A DNA stretch of 64,000 nucleotides from Peribacillus folii (GCF_030271255.1 NZ_JASJOM010000002.1:1-64000); one strand, 5' to 3'. Positions 35,306 through 45,304 are shown, counted from the stretch's first letter. Numbers and translations: made by a program. Notes: a model not told the origin generated them from the sequence alone.

Positions 35306-36786
35306 ACATTTCATTACTCATCATTTCCACCTTCTTGATATTGGCCCTTTATTTAGGGATCCAAGCAAGAAAAGGAAAGGATATGAATATGGAGCAATTT
35401 GCCCTTGGAGGCAGGGGCTTTGGAACTTTCTTCATTTTTCTGTTGATAGCAGGTGAAATATATACAACCTTCACATTTTTAGGCGGAAGCGGTTGGGCAT
35501 ACTCCAAAGGGGCTGCCGCTTATTATGTACCCGCTTATATTTTCTTGGCTTACGTCCTATCCTATTGGCTGGTCCCTAAAATCTGGAGATATTCAAAACA
35601 ACACGCGATCATCTCCCAGCCCGAATATTTCGCTTCCAAATTCAAAAGCCGGTCAATGGGGATGATCGTGGCGGTACTGGGTAGCTTAGCTCTCATTCCA
35701 TATATTGTCATACAACTTAAAGGATTGGGCATCATTGTATCCGAAGCCTCTTATGGGGTGATATCCCCAGTAGCTGCAAGTGTAATCGGCGCCATAGTCG
35801 TTACGACATATGTCATGATATCAGGTATTCATGGTTCGGCCTGGACGGCGATTCTTAAAGATTTCATGATCTTGGCAGTCGTGATTTTTTTGGGGGTTTA
35901 TATTCCTTTTCATTATTTCGGCGGCATACAACCGATGTTCGAGACGGTTCAGGCCACTAAACCGGAAATGTTGGTCTTGGCAGATCAAGGGTTGAGCCAA
36001 TCCTGGTTTGTGTCTACCGTTTTGTTGAATGCACTCGGTTTTTACCTGCTGCCGCAAACTTTCATGGTCGTATTATCCTCCAATGGAGAAAGAACGCTCA
36101 GGAAAAATGCGATTGCTTTACCATTGTATACCCTATTGCTGCTTTTTGTCTTCTTCATAGGTTTTGCGGCAATCATGGAGATACCAGGTCTACAGGGTGC
36201 CGATGGCGATCTTTCCCTTTTAAGGCTGGCAATTCAAACCTTCGATCCATGGGTGATCGGGGTGATTGGAGCGGCAGGATTATTGACTGCGCTTGTCCCT
36301 GCCTCAGTCATGCTCATGGCTGCCTCAGTAGGACTGACCAATAGTTTTTACAAAGTTTTGGTTCCTGCTGCGACTGAAATGCAGCAATTGATTGTCTCAA
36401 GAATGATCATCATAGTCATCTCCATCATTGCTTTAATTGTAACGGTAACAGGCGGGGAAGCGCTCGCGATCTTGAATATCATGTCCTATAGCCTGATAAC
36501 CCAGCTGGCACCAGCCCTGTTTTGCAGTTTGCCCAAAAATAACATCATCAATAAACATGGGGCGATGGCAGGGATCCTGGCAGGGGTACTGATTGTATTG
36601 TACGCGACGATTGCCGAGGTGAAGATTGCGACCTTCCTTCCAGATGTTCCTCCTGCAATCAATGATATTAGTACAGGTGTCATGGCCTTGTTCATCAATA
36701 TAATCGTAACGATGATCGTTAGTGCACTGACTAAGCATACGAATATAAGAGAAACGGAAACGGAAAATTTGGACAAGATTTCCTGA
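35302..36786 (+). CDS. Sodium:solute symporter (SSS family)
   Basis: This is a 494-residue membrane protein with about 13 helices and the SSS layout: LGGRGFGTFFIFLLIAGEIY in the first repeat and IHGSAWTAILKD, SSNGERTLRKNA and GLLTALVPASVMLMAAS later. These proteins import organic solutes with sodium. Start GTG 35302 overlaps the DUF3311 stop. Lying between a carbamoylase-like and a nitrilase-like gene, it most likely imports the amide, ureide or hydantoin-type substrate of the operon. Confidence 0.85.
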   Translation: MNISLLIISTFLILALYLGIQARKGKDMNMEQFALGGRGFGTFFIFLLIAGEIYTTFTFLGGSGWAYSKGAAAYYVPAYIFLAYVLSYWLVPKIWRYSKQHAIISQPEYFASKFKSRSMGMIVAVLGSLALIPYIVIQLKGLGIIVSEASYGVISPVAASVIGAIVVTTYVMISGIHGSAWTAILKDFMILAVVIFLGVYIPFHYFGGIQPMFETVQATKPEMLVLADQGLSQSWFVSTVLLNALGFYLLPQTFMVVLSSNGERTLRKNAIALPLYTLLLLFVFFIGFAAIMEIPGLQGADGDLSLLRLAIQTFDPWVIGVIGAAGLLTALVPASVMLMAASVGLTNSFYKVLVPAATEMQQLIVSRMIIIVISIIALIVTVTGGEALAILNIMSYSLITQLAPALFCSLPKNNIINKHGAMAGILAGVLIVLYATIAEVKIATFLPDVPPAINDISTGVMALFINIIVTMIVSALTKHTNIRETETENLDKIS

Positions 36787-36837
36787 TTGCGGTGGGATAT
36801 CCATGCACGTTGTCGAAGGAATCACGGGAGGTGCTTT

Positions 36838-37698
36838 GTGAAAATCAACATAACCGCTTGCCAATTCAAGGTGAAAAAGATATCAACGTTCCTTGAATTT
36901 CAAAATCAAGTAGAAGATCTGATCAGCCAGGTGCCTGAAGACTCGGATTATATCGTTTTTCCCGAACTGCTCACCATTGGCCTGACAGCTGCTTTTGGAG
37001 CGAATGACGCTTCAGCTGTAACCAAAATTGCGGAATATGCGAATCAATATAAAGATCTTTTCAGGACACTATCAAAAAAGAGGAAGCAAGTGATCATTGC
37101 TGGTTCTCATTTGGAAAGACGGGAAAATGAATTTTTTAATATAGCCTATATTTTCGACAAAGACGGAACATGTGCCGAGCATAAAAAAACTCATATTTTT
37201 CCTGCTGAAGCGAATTGGCAAATTTCCGAAGGGAATCATCTTGAAGTATATAATGTAGGACCGGTCAAGATTGGAATCGTGATCTGTTATGAAGCGGAAA
37301 TACCCGAAGTTTCCAGAATATTGGCGGTGAAGGGGGCAGACATCATTTTTTGTCCATCATACACGTTTACAGAGGCAGGTTTTTGGCGGGTCCGTCATTG
37401 TGCCCATGCACGTGCAATTGAAAACCAGGTGTTCTTCGTTCATTGTCCCACTGTGGGCGTGGCTGGCTTGCCGCTCCCGAGTGGGTACGGGCGTGCCAGT
37501 ATTCTTAGCCCTTGTGATAAATCATGGCCAGCTAATGGAATCGTGGCCGAGGCAAGAACGGATGGACAAACCGTCATCACCGGCACGGTGGATATGGAAG
37601 AACTATATCAAAATCGAAAAAGCGGTGCAGCAACCACTTTCAGCGATCGTAACCGCCGTAAAGCCTTGTATGATAAGTATAAGCCATACCAAGGCTAA
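36838..37698 (+). CDS. Carbon-nitrogen hydrolase (nitrilase superfamily)
   Basis: This is a 286-residue enzyme with the Glu-Lys-Cys triad of the nitrilase superfamily: VFPELLTIG (Glu), EHKKTHIF (Lys) and GIVICYEAE (Cys). It belongs to the amidase/carbamoylase-like branches, which hydrolyse C-N bonds other than nitriles. GTG 36838 has GGGAGG six to seven bases before it; the longer in-frame version from 36787 lacks a site. It is the last gene of the amide catabolic operon. Confidence 0.8.
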   Translation: MKINITACQFKVKKISTFLEFQNQVEDLISQVPEDSDYIVFPELLTIGLTAAFGANDASAVTKIAEYANQYKDLFRTLSKKRKQVIIAGSHLERRENEFFNIAYIFDKDGTCAEHKKTHIFPAEANWQISEGNHLEVYNVGPVKIGIVICYEAEIPEVSRILAVKGADIIFCPSYTFTEAGFWRVRHCAHARAIENQVFFVHCPTVGVAGLPLPSGYGRASILSPCDKSWPANGIVAEARTDGQTVITGTVDMEELYQNRKSGAATTFSDRNRRKALYDKYKPYQG

Positions 37699-37840
37699 TT
37701 GCTGTTGATCCTTGTGATCCAAAAGAACTGAATTTTCTAAATATACGGTTGGTTGCCTCTTCCTTATATTACAATGTATATAACTCTTTCGAAATATGTA
37801 TGGCTGTTATGATGTCTGTAATGGCAGGAGGAACTAAAAT

Positions 37841-38158
37841 ATGTTTCATCGGAATACGATATATCTCGTTGGCGAAGCCAAAGCCGCATCCAATAATCCC
37901 ATCATGGAAAAGTTCAGCTGTTTTTTCATCGGATTCGTCATTGATCGTGATTCACATGAGATTGTCGATGTGGAATGCTCGACCGTTCTATCGCTCACAT
38001 CGAGATTCATCCACTCCATGTTAGCAGGTCAATCCATCCTTTCAATCGAGGAATTGGAGGAGGAAATCCAAAGACGTTATCTTGGTTCTTCTCAGAAAGC
38101 CCTGATTGTCGCTTTGAGAAATGCGAGCATGAAATATCGGCAACTCAATAAGCTATAG
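37841..38158 (+). CDS. DUF3870 protein
   Basis: This is a 105-residue protein. The N-terminal half (YLVGEAKAASNNPI, CFFIGFVIDRDSHEIVDVEC) is the conserved part of the DUF3870 family of Firmicutes, small cytosolic proteins often beside nucleotide or nitrogen catabolic genes. The start has GGAGGAAC. Whether it belongs with the upstream operon is uncertain: 142 bases lie between. The terminator at 38184 closes it. Confidence 0.8.
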   Translation: MFHRNTIYLVGEAKAASNNPIMEKFSCFFIGFVIDRDSHEIVDVECSTVLSLTSRFIHSMLAGQSILSIEELEEEIQRRYLGSSQKALIVALRNASMKYRQLNKL

Positions 38159-38183
38159 CTGCTTCTTTTGTTATTCGCAAATG

Positions 38184-38234
38184 AAATCCAGCTGCTGAAG
38201 GGAATATCCATTCTCTTTGGCAGCTGGATTTTTT
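38184..38234 (+). terminator. Terminator
   Basis: AAATCCAGCTG (38184-38194) pairs with CAGCTGGATTT (38221-38231), followed by Ts. Confidence 0.8.
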
Positions 38235-38645
38235 GCAGGGTTCGAGCGGGGCAAAACCGATAATGGGCCGGCCATTCTACCATGCTGTCAGCTTTCATCA
38301 TGTTTGCTTTCTCTACATTCTATCATAAAGGCATCAAGACTTTGAGGAAGGAGGTGGTTGATGGTCTGGAATGTGTACAAGTTTCTGTGGAAGCCTATCC
38401 GCTGCTGGTAGAGCCATCCAAAAGACGTTATGGCCAGCGACGAAAAAAGAATAGATAAAGAGTTTGATAATGTTGGAAGACGAGATGAGAGGACTTGGCA
38501 GCTCCGATTGTCGCCACCACCTGGTTTTTCAAACCTGTTTGGCCGCGACATGGAAAATTCAATATGTGTATCAGTTACAAGGACTTGGAATCAAGAGGAA
38601 ATCCTCTTTCATTCAAATAAAAATAGTTTTGGAAGGATGATCATT
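38235..38645. other. Intergenic region with an unexplained strong ribosome binding site
   Basis: AAGGAGGTGG at about 38348-38357 precedes TTG and ATG codons that open only a 16-residue frame (MVWNVYKFLWKPIRCW) or a basic 34-residue frame in another phase. Neither is convincing. It may be a leader peptide for the NlpC/P60 gene. Otherwise no gene. Confidence 0.3.
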
Positions 38646-39656
38646 TTGATTGGAAGTAAAAAGGTTGTGCTAGGAATCTTGTCTATTTTTGCATTAGTCA
38701 CTTTCGTAGTCAGTCCCGCTGAAGCCAGCTCAAGAGAGAAGGAGAAGACCGCTTTTGTAGATGTAGCCGTCGCAACACTTTGGACGGAGCCAGGGTTATT
38801 ACGGAAAATGGATGAGCCTTCGGCTTCGAACCCCGTCGATATGGATTCCTGGCTTAAGGCCATGAATGATGAAGACAAACTGTGGCTTGTAGGAAATCTG
38901 GAAACACAGGCCTTGTATGGCGCAAAAGTGAAGATTATTGAAGAACGCAGTGAATGGGTGAAGGTGGCCGTTGCCAATCAGCCGACTCCCCGTAATGAGA
39001 CAGGATACCCAGGATGGATGCCAAAGGACCAAGTTAAGATAGGAAAAGCGTTTGAGAAGCAATTCAATCGGGGATTTGCACTGGTAAATGCCCCGAAGGC
39101 CTGGCTCTATAAAGATTCGAAGCATCGGTCGAAATTCATGGAAGTCAGCTTCGATACGCGCCTTCCGCTGTTACAGGTGAAAAAGGACCAAGTAAAGGTG
39201 ATGACACCAAGCGATGGAGTGAAATGGATGGATAAGCAGGATATCTCCCTCCATAAAGATGAAGCTCGAATACCCTATCCCACAGGTGATGACATTGTAA
39301 AATCCGGGAAAGCATTTCTGGGGCTGCCCTATCTTTGGGCTGGAATGTCCGGGTTTGGCTTCGATTGCTCCGGCTTTACGTATTCCATGTATCATGCCAA
39401 TGGGATTACGATCCCAAGGGATTCTTCCATTCAGGCTCAACACGGAGTGAAGGTCGAACGAGAAAATCTCCAACCAGGCGACCTCCTATTTTTTGCCCAT
39501 GATAAAGGGAAGGGTAAGGTCCATCATGTCGGGATGTACATCGGTGAGGGCAAAATGCTTCACTCGCCAAACAGTTCTACACATGTAAGGATAGATGAAA
39601 TCGATACCTCAGGATATGGAGACGAATACGCCGGAGCAAGAAGATATATCGATTGA
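38646..39656 (+). CDS. Secreted NlpC/P60 cell-wall endopeptidase (YkfC-like)
   Basis: The protein has 336 residues with an N-terminal signal peptide (LIGSKKVVLGILS...EASS). Two SH3-like segments (about 30-210) precede an NlpC/P60 domain (about 215-336) with catalytic Cys in GFDCSGFTY, His in HHVGMYIG and a third polar residue in MLHSPN. Such enzymes cut gamma-D-glutamyl-diamino acid bonds in peptidoglycan peptides. TTG 38646 is chosen because GGAAGG is nine bases upstream; the ATG at 38637 abuts that site. The gene stands alone. Confidence 0.8.
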   Translation: MIGSKKVVLGILSIFALVTFVVSPAEASSREKEKTAFVDVAVATLWTEPGLLRKMDEPSASNPVDMDSWLKAMNDEDKLWLVGNLETQALYGAKVKIIEERSEWVKVAVANQPTPRNETGYPGWMPKDQVKIGKAFEKQFNRGFALVNAPKAWLYKDSKHRSKFMEVSFDTRLPLLQVKKDQVKVMTPSDGVKWMDKQDISLHKDEARIPYPTGDDIVKSGKAFLGLPYLWAGMSGFGFDCSGFTYSMYHANGITIPRDSSIQAQHGVKVERENLQPGDLLFFAHDKGKGKVHHVGMYIGEGKMLHSPNSSTHVRIDEIDTSGYGDEYAGARRYID

Positions 39657-39813
39657 TTTATTCAATTGGGAGACGGCAAGTGTTGCATGGTGAGAGACAT
39701 CTCCAGATGGATGTTAAGTTAAGGTTGGCATGCCATCATAACATGTATTAAAATGGAAAATATGGTATGATTATGGTCGTGATATCCAATATGAAAAAAG
39801 GGGTTATAAAATC

Positions 39814-41613
39814 ATGATCACTTTTCCAAAACCTGATGTGGAGCAATTTTTACGGACATTTTCCATTGGTGATTTTATCGTAAGACCTGATGAAAAACAG
39901 TTGGTTTTCAGTACCAATTTAAGCGGTAAGTATAATTTATGGGGAATGGATTTACCCAATTCGTTTCCCTATCCGCTTACATCCATCGATCAAAGCTGCC
40001 AAGAGCTGTTATTTGATAAGCAAGGTCGTTTCATCATAGCTGGGTTTGATCAGGATGGAAATGAAAACACCCAGTTTTATGGGATTCCTGTGAGGGGCGG
40101 GACGATGAAGGAAATTGTCCATCATGAAAACACCCGTAATTTCATGCCGATTTTATCGGATGACAGTCAAAGGCTTTATTACTCGACGTCGAGAGGGAAC
40201 CCTTCTTTTCTGAATTCCTATTGTCTGGACCTGGAATCAGGACAGGAAACACAAGTGCTGGTGGGGGAAGATGCGGCAACCTATATCATTGGTTTCAGTC
40301 CTGATGAAAAAACCTTGCTTTATCATAAGCACTATGCCAATACATACTCCCTTCTTTATGCGAAGAGCGGAGAGAAGGAGATATTGCTTACGCCTCCAAC
40401 CGAGAAACAGCATACAGTCACACATGGTGTTTTCGTCTCGAATTCCCTCATCTATTTATTGACGGATTATGAAGCGGATTTTACGTACTTGGCTTCTTTC
40501 AATCTAGAAACCAACCAATTTGCGAAGATAAAAGAATTGAAGAGTGAAAGCTTTACGTCTCTTAAATATAATGAGGAATTGCAGCTGTTATTTGTTGCGA
40601 GTGAGAAAGGCGTAGTCGATCATTTGTATGAACATGATCTAAGAAATGGTAAATGGACGAATATCCCCCTTCCGTGCAGTGTCATTCAAAAACTCGAGGT
40701 GGCAAAATCAGGTGCGCTTTACTTATCAGGCATGGGTGCAACAAAGCCGCATAATATTTATAAACGAGCGGGTGATACGTGGGAATCATTGACTGCGTAT
40801 ACGGTTCCTGGTGTCGCGACAACTGAATTGGTCGAACCTGACATCATTACCTACCCTTCCTTTGATGGTTTGGAGATCGAAGCGTTATTTTTCCGGGCAA
40901 GCAAGGAAAATGATAAGGGCGAAGTCATTTTCTGGCCACACGGCGGTCCACAAGCCGCTGAACGTAAATTTTTCAGGGCGTCATTTCAGTTTTTCCTGAA
41001 CAACGGATATAGTATTCTTGCCCCGAACTTTCGCGGGTCCACTGGCTATGGCTTGCCATTCACGAAGCTGGTCGAAGGAGATTGGGGACATGGACCTCGC
41101 CTGGACAATATAGCCGGTCTGGATTGGCTGATTGATCAAGGATACGCCCAAAAAGGGAACATCCTCTTGATGGGAGGAAGCTTTGGTGGGTATATGGCAC
41201 TGCTGTTACATGGCCGTCATGCCGATTACTTTAAGGCGGTAATAGATATTTTCGGTCCATCCAACCTATTCTCATTCATTGATTCCGTCCCTGATGACTG
41301 GAAGCCGGTCATGGATCAATGGGTAGGGAATCCGGAAAAAGACCGGGAAAAATTAATCGAGTATTCTCCCATCACCTACTTGGATTCCATGATTAAGCCG
41401 ATGCTAGTCATCCAGGGGGCGAATGATCCGCGTGTCGTCAAAGAAGAATCGGATCAAATCGTGCAAGCCTTGAAGGACAAGGGCAAAGCTGTTGAGTATA
41501 TGCTCTTGGAGGACGAAGGCCATGGTTTCTCCAAAAAAGAAAATGAAATAGCCGTCTATAAAAAAATATTAGCGTTCTTAAGCCAATATACAGGTGTAAC
41601 GGAGAACGCGTAA
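39814..41613 (+). CDS. S9 family serine peptidase (prolyl oligopeptidase type)
   Basis: This is a 599-residue cytosolic enzyme: an N-terminal seven-bladed beta-propeller (about 1-330) and an alpha/beta hydrolase domain (about 345-599). The catalytic Ser is in GGSFGGYMAL (about 453), Asp in GANDPRV (about 535) and His in DEGHGF (about 570). It resembles acylaminoacyl-peptidase/dipeptidyl peptidase enzymes that process short peptides. No signal peptide. A terminator follows. Confidence 0.88.
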   Translation: MITFPKPDVEQFLRTFSIGDFIVRPDEKQLVFSTNLSGKYNLWGMDLPNSFPYPLTSIDQSCQELLFDKQGRFIIAGFDQDGNENTQFYGIPVRGGTMKEIVHHENTRNFMPILSDDSQRLYYSTSRGNPSFLNSYCLDLESGQETQVLVGEDAATYIIGFSPDEKTLLYHKHYANTYSLLYAKSGEKEILLTPPTEKQHTVTHGVFVSNSLIYLLTDYEADFTYLASFNLETNQFAKIKELKSESFTSLKYNEELQLLFVASEKGVVDHLYEHDLRNGKWTNIPLPCSVIQKLEVAKSGALYLSGMGATKPHNIYKRAGDTWESLTAYTVPGVATTELVEPDIITYPSFDGLEIEALFFRASKENDKGEVIFWPHGGPQAAERKFFRASFQFFLNNGYSILAPNFRGSTGYGLPFTKLVEGDWGHGPRLDNIAGLDWLIDQGYAQKGNILLMGGSFGGYMALLLHGRHADYFKAVIDIFGPSNLFSFIDSVPDDWKPVMDQWVGNPEKDREKLIEYSPITYLDSMIKPMLVIQGANDPRVVKEESDQIVQALKDKGKAVEYMLLEDEGHGFSKKENEIAVYKKILAFLSQYTGVTENA

Positions 41614-41621
41614 GGTAAAGT

Positions 41622-41659
41622 GCAAAAGCCCTGCCATTTACATGTGCAGGGCTTTTCTT
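41622..41659 (+). terminator. Terminator
   Basis: GCAAAAGCCCTGC (41622-41634) pairs with GCAGGGCTTTT (41645-41655), followed by T-rich sequence. Confidence 0.85.
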
Positions 41660-41690
41660 TTCGATTTCCTGTAAGTGTATCGCTTTTTTA

Positions 41691-43757
41691 TTAATTTTGG
41701 ATCATGGTCATTTCATCATAGATGAGGTTTTGCCTGAGCTCTGTTGCTGTTTTGGAGGAAATTCGATCTTCTTCCACCATTTGCTGGATGATGTCCCGTT
41801 CGATTTGCATCGCATTCAGTTGAAAATGACTCACCAATTCCTGTAGGCGATTGGCTTCCTTCTCACTTAATGTCCCAAATGGATTCAAGTACCGATTGTA
41901 CCTTTGGATGACAAGCATCACTTCATGGCGGTTTTCCGCTTCGGTTTGTTGTTTGATTAACGACATGGCTGCCCTGGATGCTTCTTTTTGTGCTGTGCGG
42001 AATTCGGTGATCAAATCCGCGTTTTTATCCAGGGAGTTCTCTAATTTCGCTTCCCATTTTTTATCCCATTTGACATTAAGCTTTTTCCTGAAAAGGATGG
42101 CCTGCAATGAAATCCAGGTTCTTTGCAAAAATGATTTTTGCACATAATTCAACGTTCTTGAAATATACACCTTATAGAGCTCGTATGCAGTTTCTGATAT
42201 CGATCCCTTTTCGACCAAAGCAGCAACGACTTCCAATTCCTTATTCGTCCCCAGCTTGACTAAATCTTGTATCGTCTTATTATCCGGTCTATTCGTGATG
42301 CCCCGCTCCAAATCTATCAGTTGTTCATTCAGGTCATCCATCACTTGGTAAACGGCTTTCTGATTTTCACGATTGGATTCTTTACTCAGCTGGTGGATCG
42401 TTTGGTTCAACACGATTTTATAAGCTTCATCAGGGGTGAGGCGTTCATCCTCGAATTCAGCCGGTTCCTTTACATGGATCGGCAAAAGGATCGTTGCTAA
42501 AAGCACGCTTAACAGAATGACGCACGCGGCGATGAACAAGACTGTATTTCGCATCGGAAATAAAGTGTCATCCGGCATGAAATAAGGAATCGATAATGCG
42601 GTAGCCAAAGTGATGGTTCCATGGATGCCGCATACGGATGTGAGGAAGGCATACCTTGATCTAGTTAGATTTTCATCATCACTTACTTTGTTATCTTCGG
42701 GATGGATTCGGGACATAATGAATTGTTCCAAAGGATTGACTCTATTCTTGGTGAACGTATCATGCAGGAAGTATACCCAAATGAAACGGATTACCAATAA
42801 TAAAAGAACAATCAATACACTTATCCCAAAAAGGGAGCCCCTATTCAAATTGGATTCGATTTCCCGATAAACGCTCGGCAGCATGAATCCCAATAACGTG
42901 AACACGAGCCCATTCAACAGATATCCTAATACTGACCAGGTATTCGTTGATACGATTTGCAATTTGGTTGTGGTATTTTGAAGGCGGTCCCGCTCTATGC
43001 CATGAATGACTCCCGCAGCGACTACAGCCAGGATGCCGGAAACATGGATCTCTTCGGCAACCATGTAAATGGCAAACGGGGTAATGACCTCCATCACGAT
43101 GGACATGGGGATTTCTTCAAGTCCCTGAACCCGTAAAAACAAGCGAAATTTAACGATCAAATAGCCCAATAGGAGGCCGATGAACATTCCGCCTATCGAG
43201 ACGAAGATGAAATTGAGCGAAGCATCCTTTATCGAAAATGCACCAGTCAATGCAGCAGCCAAAGCCACTTTAAAAGCAACGATTCCCGCAGCATCATTGA
43301 AAAGTGACTCCCCTTCAAGGATCGGCAGCATATTCCCAGGCAGCTTCAATCCCTTTGTAATGGATTGAACCGCTACAGCATCAGTAGGGGTAATGGTGGC
43401 CGCCAGGGCAAAAGCGATGGCCATCGGCATATCCGGTATCAGCCAGTGGATGAAAAAACCTCCAGCAAAAACGGTAACGAAGACAAGCCCAAAAGCCAGC
43501 AACAATATGGGCTTACGCAATTCAAGCATTTCTTTACGGGATGTATTCTTTCCTTCTGTAAAGAGTAATGGGGCAATGACACAAATCATGAATAATTCCG
43601 AATGGAAATCAAGTGATAAGTGAAACGGCAATAAGGAAAGTACTGCTCCGGCAGATATTTGGTAAATCGGCAATGGAATACGGGGCCATTTGGCATTCAT
43701 TATTGTAGCGAGTATCGTGGAAACCAATAAACCAATCATGGTTATCAAAAAAGACAT
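41691..43757 (-). CDS. CPA1 family Na+/H+ antiporter with cytosolic tail
   Basis: This is a 688-residue protein: 12 or so membrane helices (1-420) and a long charged helical C-terminal domain (about 430-688). The ion-binding signature TPTDAVAVQSI (about 120) and LEGESLFNDAAGIV (about 148) are those of CPA1/NhaP-type antiporters, which exchange Na+ or K+ for protons in pH and salt homeostasis. The start has AGGAGG. The gene stands alone and is convergent with the S9 peptidase. Confidence 0.88.
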   Translation of the reverse strand: MSFLITMIGLLVSTILATIMNAKWPRIPLPIYQISAGAVLSLLPFHLSLDFHSELFMICVIAPLLFTEGKNTSRKEMLELRKPILLLAFGLVFVTVFAGGFFIHWLIPDMPMAIAFALAATITPTDAVAVQSITKGLKLPGNMLPILEGESLFNDAAGIVAFKVALAAALTGAFSIKDASLNFIFVSIGGMFIGLLLGYLIVKFRLFLRVQGLEEIPMSIVMEVITPFAIYMVAEEIHVSGILAVVAAGVIHGIERDRLQNTTTKLQIVSTNTWSVLGYLLNGLVFTLLGFMLPSVYREIESNLNRGSLFGISVLIVLLLLVIRFIWVYFLHDTFTKNRVNPLEQFIMSRIHPEDNKVSDDENLTRSRYAFLTSVCGIHGTITLATALSIPYFMPDDTLFPMRNTVLFIAACVILLSVLLATILLPIHVKEPAEFEDERLTPDEAYKIVLNQTIHQLSKESNRENQKAVYQVMDDLNEQLIDLERGITNRPDNKTIQDLVKLGTNKELEVVAALVEKGSISETAYELYKVYISRTLNYVQKSFLQRTWISLQAILFRKKLNVKWDKKWEAKLENSLDKNADLITEFRTAQKEASRAAMSLIKQQTEAENRHEVMLVIQRYNRYLNPFGTLSEKEANRLQELVSHFQLNAMQIERDIIQQMVEEDRISSKTATELRQNLIYDEMTMIQN

Positions 43758-44029
43758 AAAATCCTCCTATCTAAATGTTCGTCAGGCTGCAACTGATCCA
43801 TTTATGAAAGGACAAAAAACAGGGATTCTTAAAGTGATGAATAATCCTTTAAAGTGAACCCCTATTTCATCAGTGTTGAATTATTTTCAGCATCGACCTT
43901 CGTGTAAATAGACATATGCTATTAACATACCCGCGCACTGAAACGTTAATCCCATCATCACAAAAATTCTGCATGAAGATACAAGGAGGACAAGGGGATG
44001 CTGCACATTCAGCCGCAGAGCATGTGCAT

Positions 44030-44743
44030 TTACAGCTTGTTTGCTCTGAATACTCGATATCCAAGGCTGTCTCCATACGTCAGAATGAGGCGATAATGTT
44101 CCTTCAGGACGCGTTCCACCGCTGCTGGCAATGAAAGTAATCGATTAGTGGAAGGAGGAGTTTGCATCAGCTCCTTTAAAACGGTATTCGATTTCAAGAT
44201 TTGCAGATTGGTAAATCCTTGTTGCTCAAAGGCGGCTGACCATTCTGATTCAGTCAAGATGTCCGGCAATTGATAAAAGGCCATGAGTTCTTTTTTTTGC
44301 TGAATCTCAAGTTTTTCTTCCGCCGTCATATCGATGGTCAACAAAATGCCGCCTTGTTTAAGAATTCTGTGAAATTCACGGAGTGATTTTTGGATATGGG
44401 TGAAGGCGGTGGTGGATTCGGCTATGATCAAATCAAAATGTTCATTGTCAAAAGGCGTGGCTTCAATTGAATTCGTATGGAGGCTGACTTCCACCTTGCC
44501 GTGATGAAAACGCTTTTTAGCCTCTTCAATCATCTCCGGGCGAATATCAATCGCGGAAACTTGACATTGAAAGGTTTTTACCAAGTATTGAGAGGTTTGT
44601 CCCGTTCCGCAACCAGCGTCCAGAATCATTGTGGAACGATTTATTTTTTCTTGATTCAATAGTTGCTTGGTCAGCGCAAAGCCTCCAGGATGAGCCCCTT
44701 CCGCTCCTATGATGGCCAAAGCGTCTTGATACGATAGATTCAT
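44030..44743 (-). CDS. Class I SAM-dependent methyltransferase
   Basis: This is a 237-residue protein with a methyltransferase-11-type fold: motif I ILDAGCGTGQTS (about 40), acidic motif II SAIDIRPEM (about 63), FDLIIAESTTAFTH and LKQGGILLTIDM. It resembles small-molecule methyltransferases; the substrate is unknown. Start ATG 44743 follows AAGGGGAC. Neighbours on both sides are unrelated. Confidence 0.82.
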   Translation of the reverse strand: MNLSYQDALAIIGAEGAHPGGFALTKQLLNQEKINRSTMILDAGCGTGQTSQYLVKTFQCQVSAIDIRPEMIEEAKKRFHHGKVEVSLHTNSIEATPFDNEHFDLIIAESTTAFTHIQKSLREFHRILKQGGILLTIDMTAEEKLEIQQKKELMAFYQLPDILTESEWSAAFEQQGFTNLQILKSNTVLKELMQTPPSTNRLLSLPAAVERVLKEHYRLILTYGDSLGYRVFRANKL

Positions 44744-44882
44744 GACAATGTCCCCTTCGTCATTATGTTTGGGTCATAGTATGCTTTTGAGCCAAAGATT
44801 GATAAAAGTTGGGTGTTTCATCCATGCAGGCTAGTCCCTGGTTGCATACGATGAAGAATCGATAAACAAGGGGAGTGTTGAA

Positions 44883-45146
44883 ATGGGATACCATAATTAT
44901 TATCATAAATGCAGGCAGGGAGTGGGAAGACCAGTTGAAATTCGCACAAGCAGAGGGGCGGTGCACCGGGGAATCATTCATAAGGTTACACCGAATCGAG
45001 TATATATCCGGCCATTAGGTGATGGTGGTGGCAATTTAGGAGGATTCGGTTATGGCGGTTTTTATGGAGGATATGGTTGGGGAGCGGCAAATGGTTTTGC
45101 CTTCGGAGCCATCGCATCGTTGGTCTTTCTTGCATTTTTATGGTGA
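44883..45146 (+). CDS. Small Gly-rich membrane protein with Sm-like N-terminal half
   Basis: This is an 87-residue protein. Residues 10-42 (GVGRPVEIRTSRGAVHRGII plus KVTPNRVYI) look like the beta-strand pattern of an Sm/LSm-type fold, where a basic turn separates two strands. A Gly/Tyr-rich linker and one C-terminal membrane helix follow (GAIASLVFLAFLW). The start has GGGGAG. Similar glycine-rich small proteins occur in spore-forming Bacillus. Function unknown; the Sm likeness is my inference. Confidence 0.6.
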   Translation: MGYHNYYHKCRQGVGRPVEIRTSRGAVHRGIIHKVTPNRVYIRPLGDGGGNLGGFGYGGFYGGYGWGAANGFAFGAIASLVFLAFLW

Positions 45147-45161
45147 TAGAAGGCTTCGATT

Positions 45162-45192
45162 AAAAAACCTGATAACCACTCAGGTTTTTTTA
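45162..45192 (+). terminator. Terminator
   Basis: AAAAAACCTGA pairs with TCAGGTTTTTTT around taaccac. Confidence 0.8.
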
Positions 45193-45304
45193 GTTTGTTT
45201 ACATAAGAAGACTTTCTAGATGTGCCTTTGTGATACTAATTCCATACAAAAAGGAATAGATATCAGGAGGAGGCCAAAACTTATAACACATTGGAGGTCA
45301 ATAA

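Noticed and set aside
43870..44134. Open frames on both strands at the end of the methyltransferase gene
   Set aside because: They overlap the methyltransferase in other phases and have no independent support.
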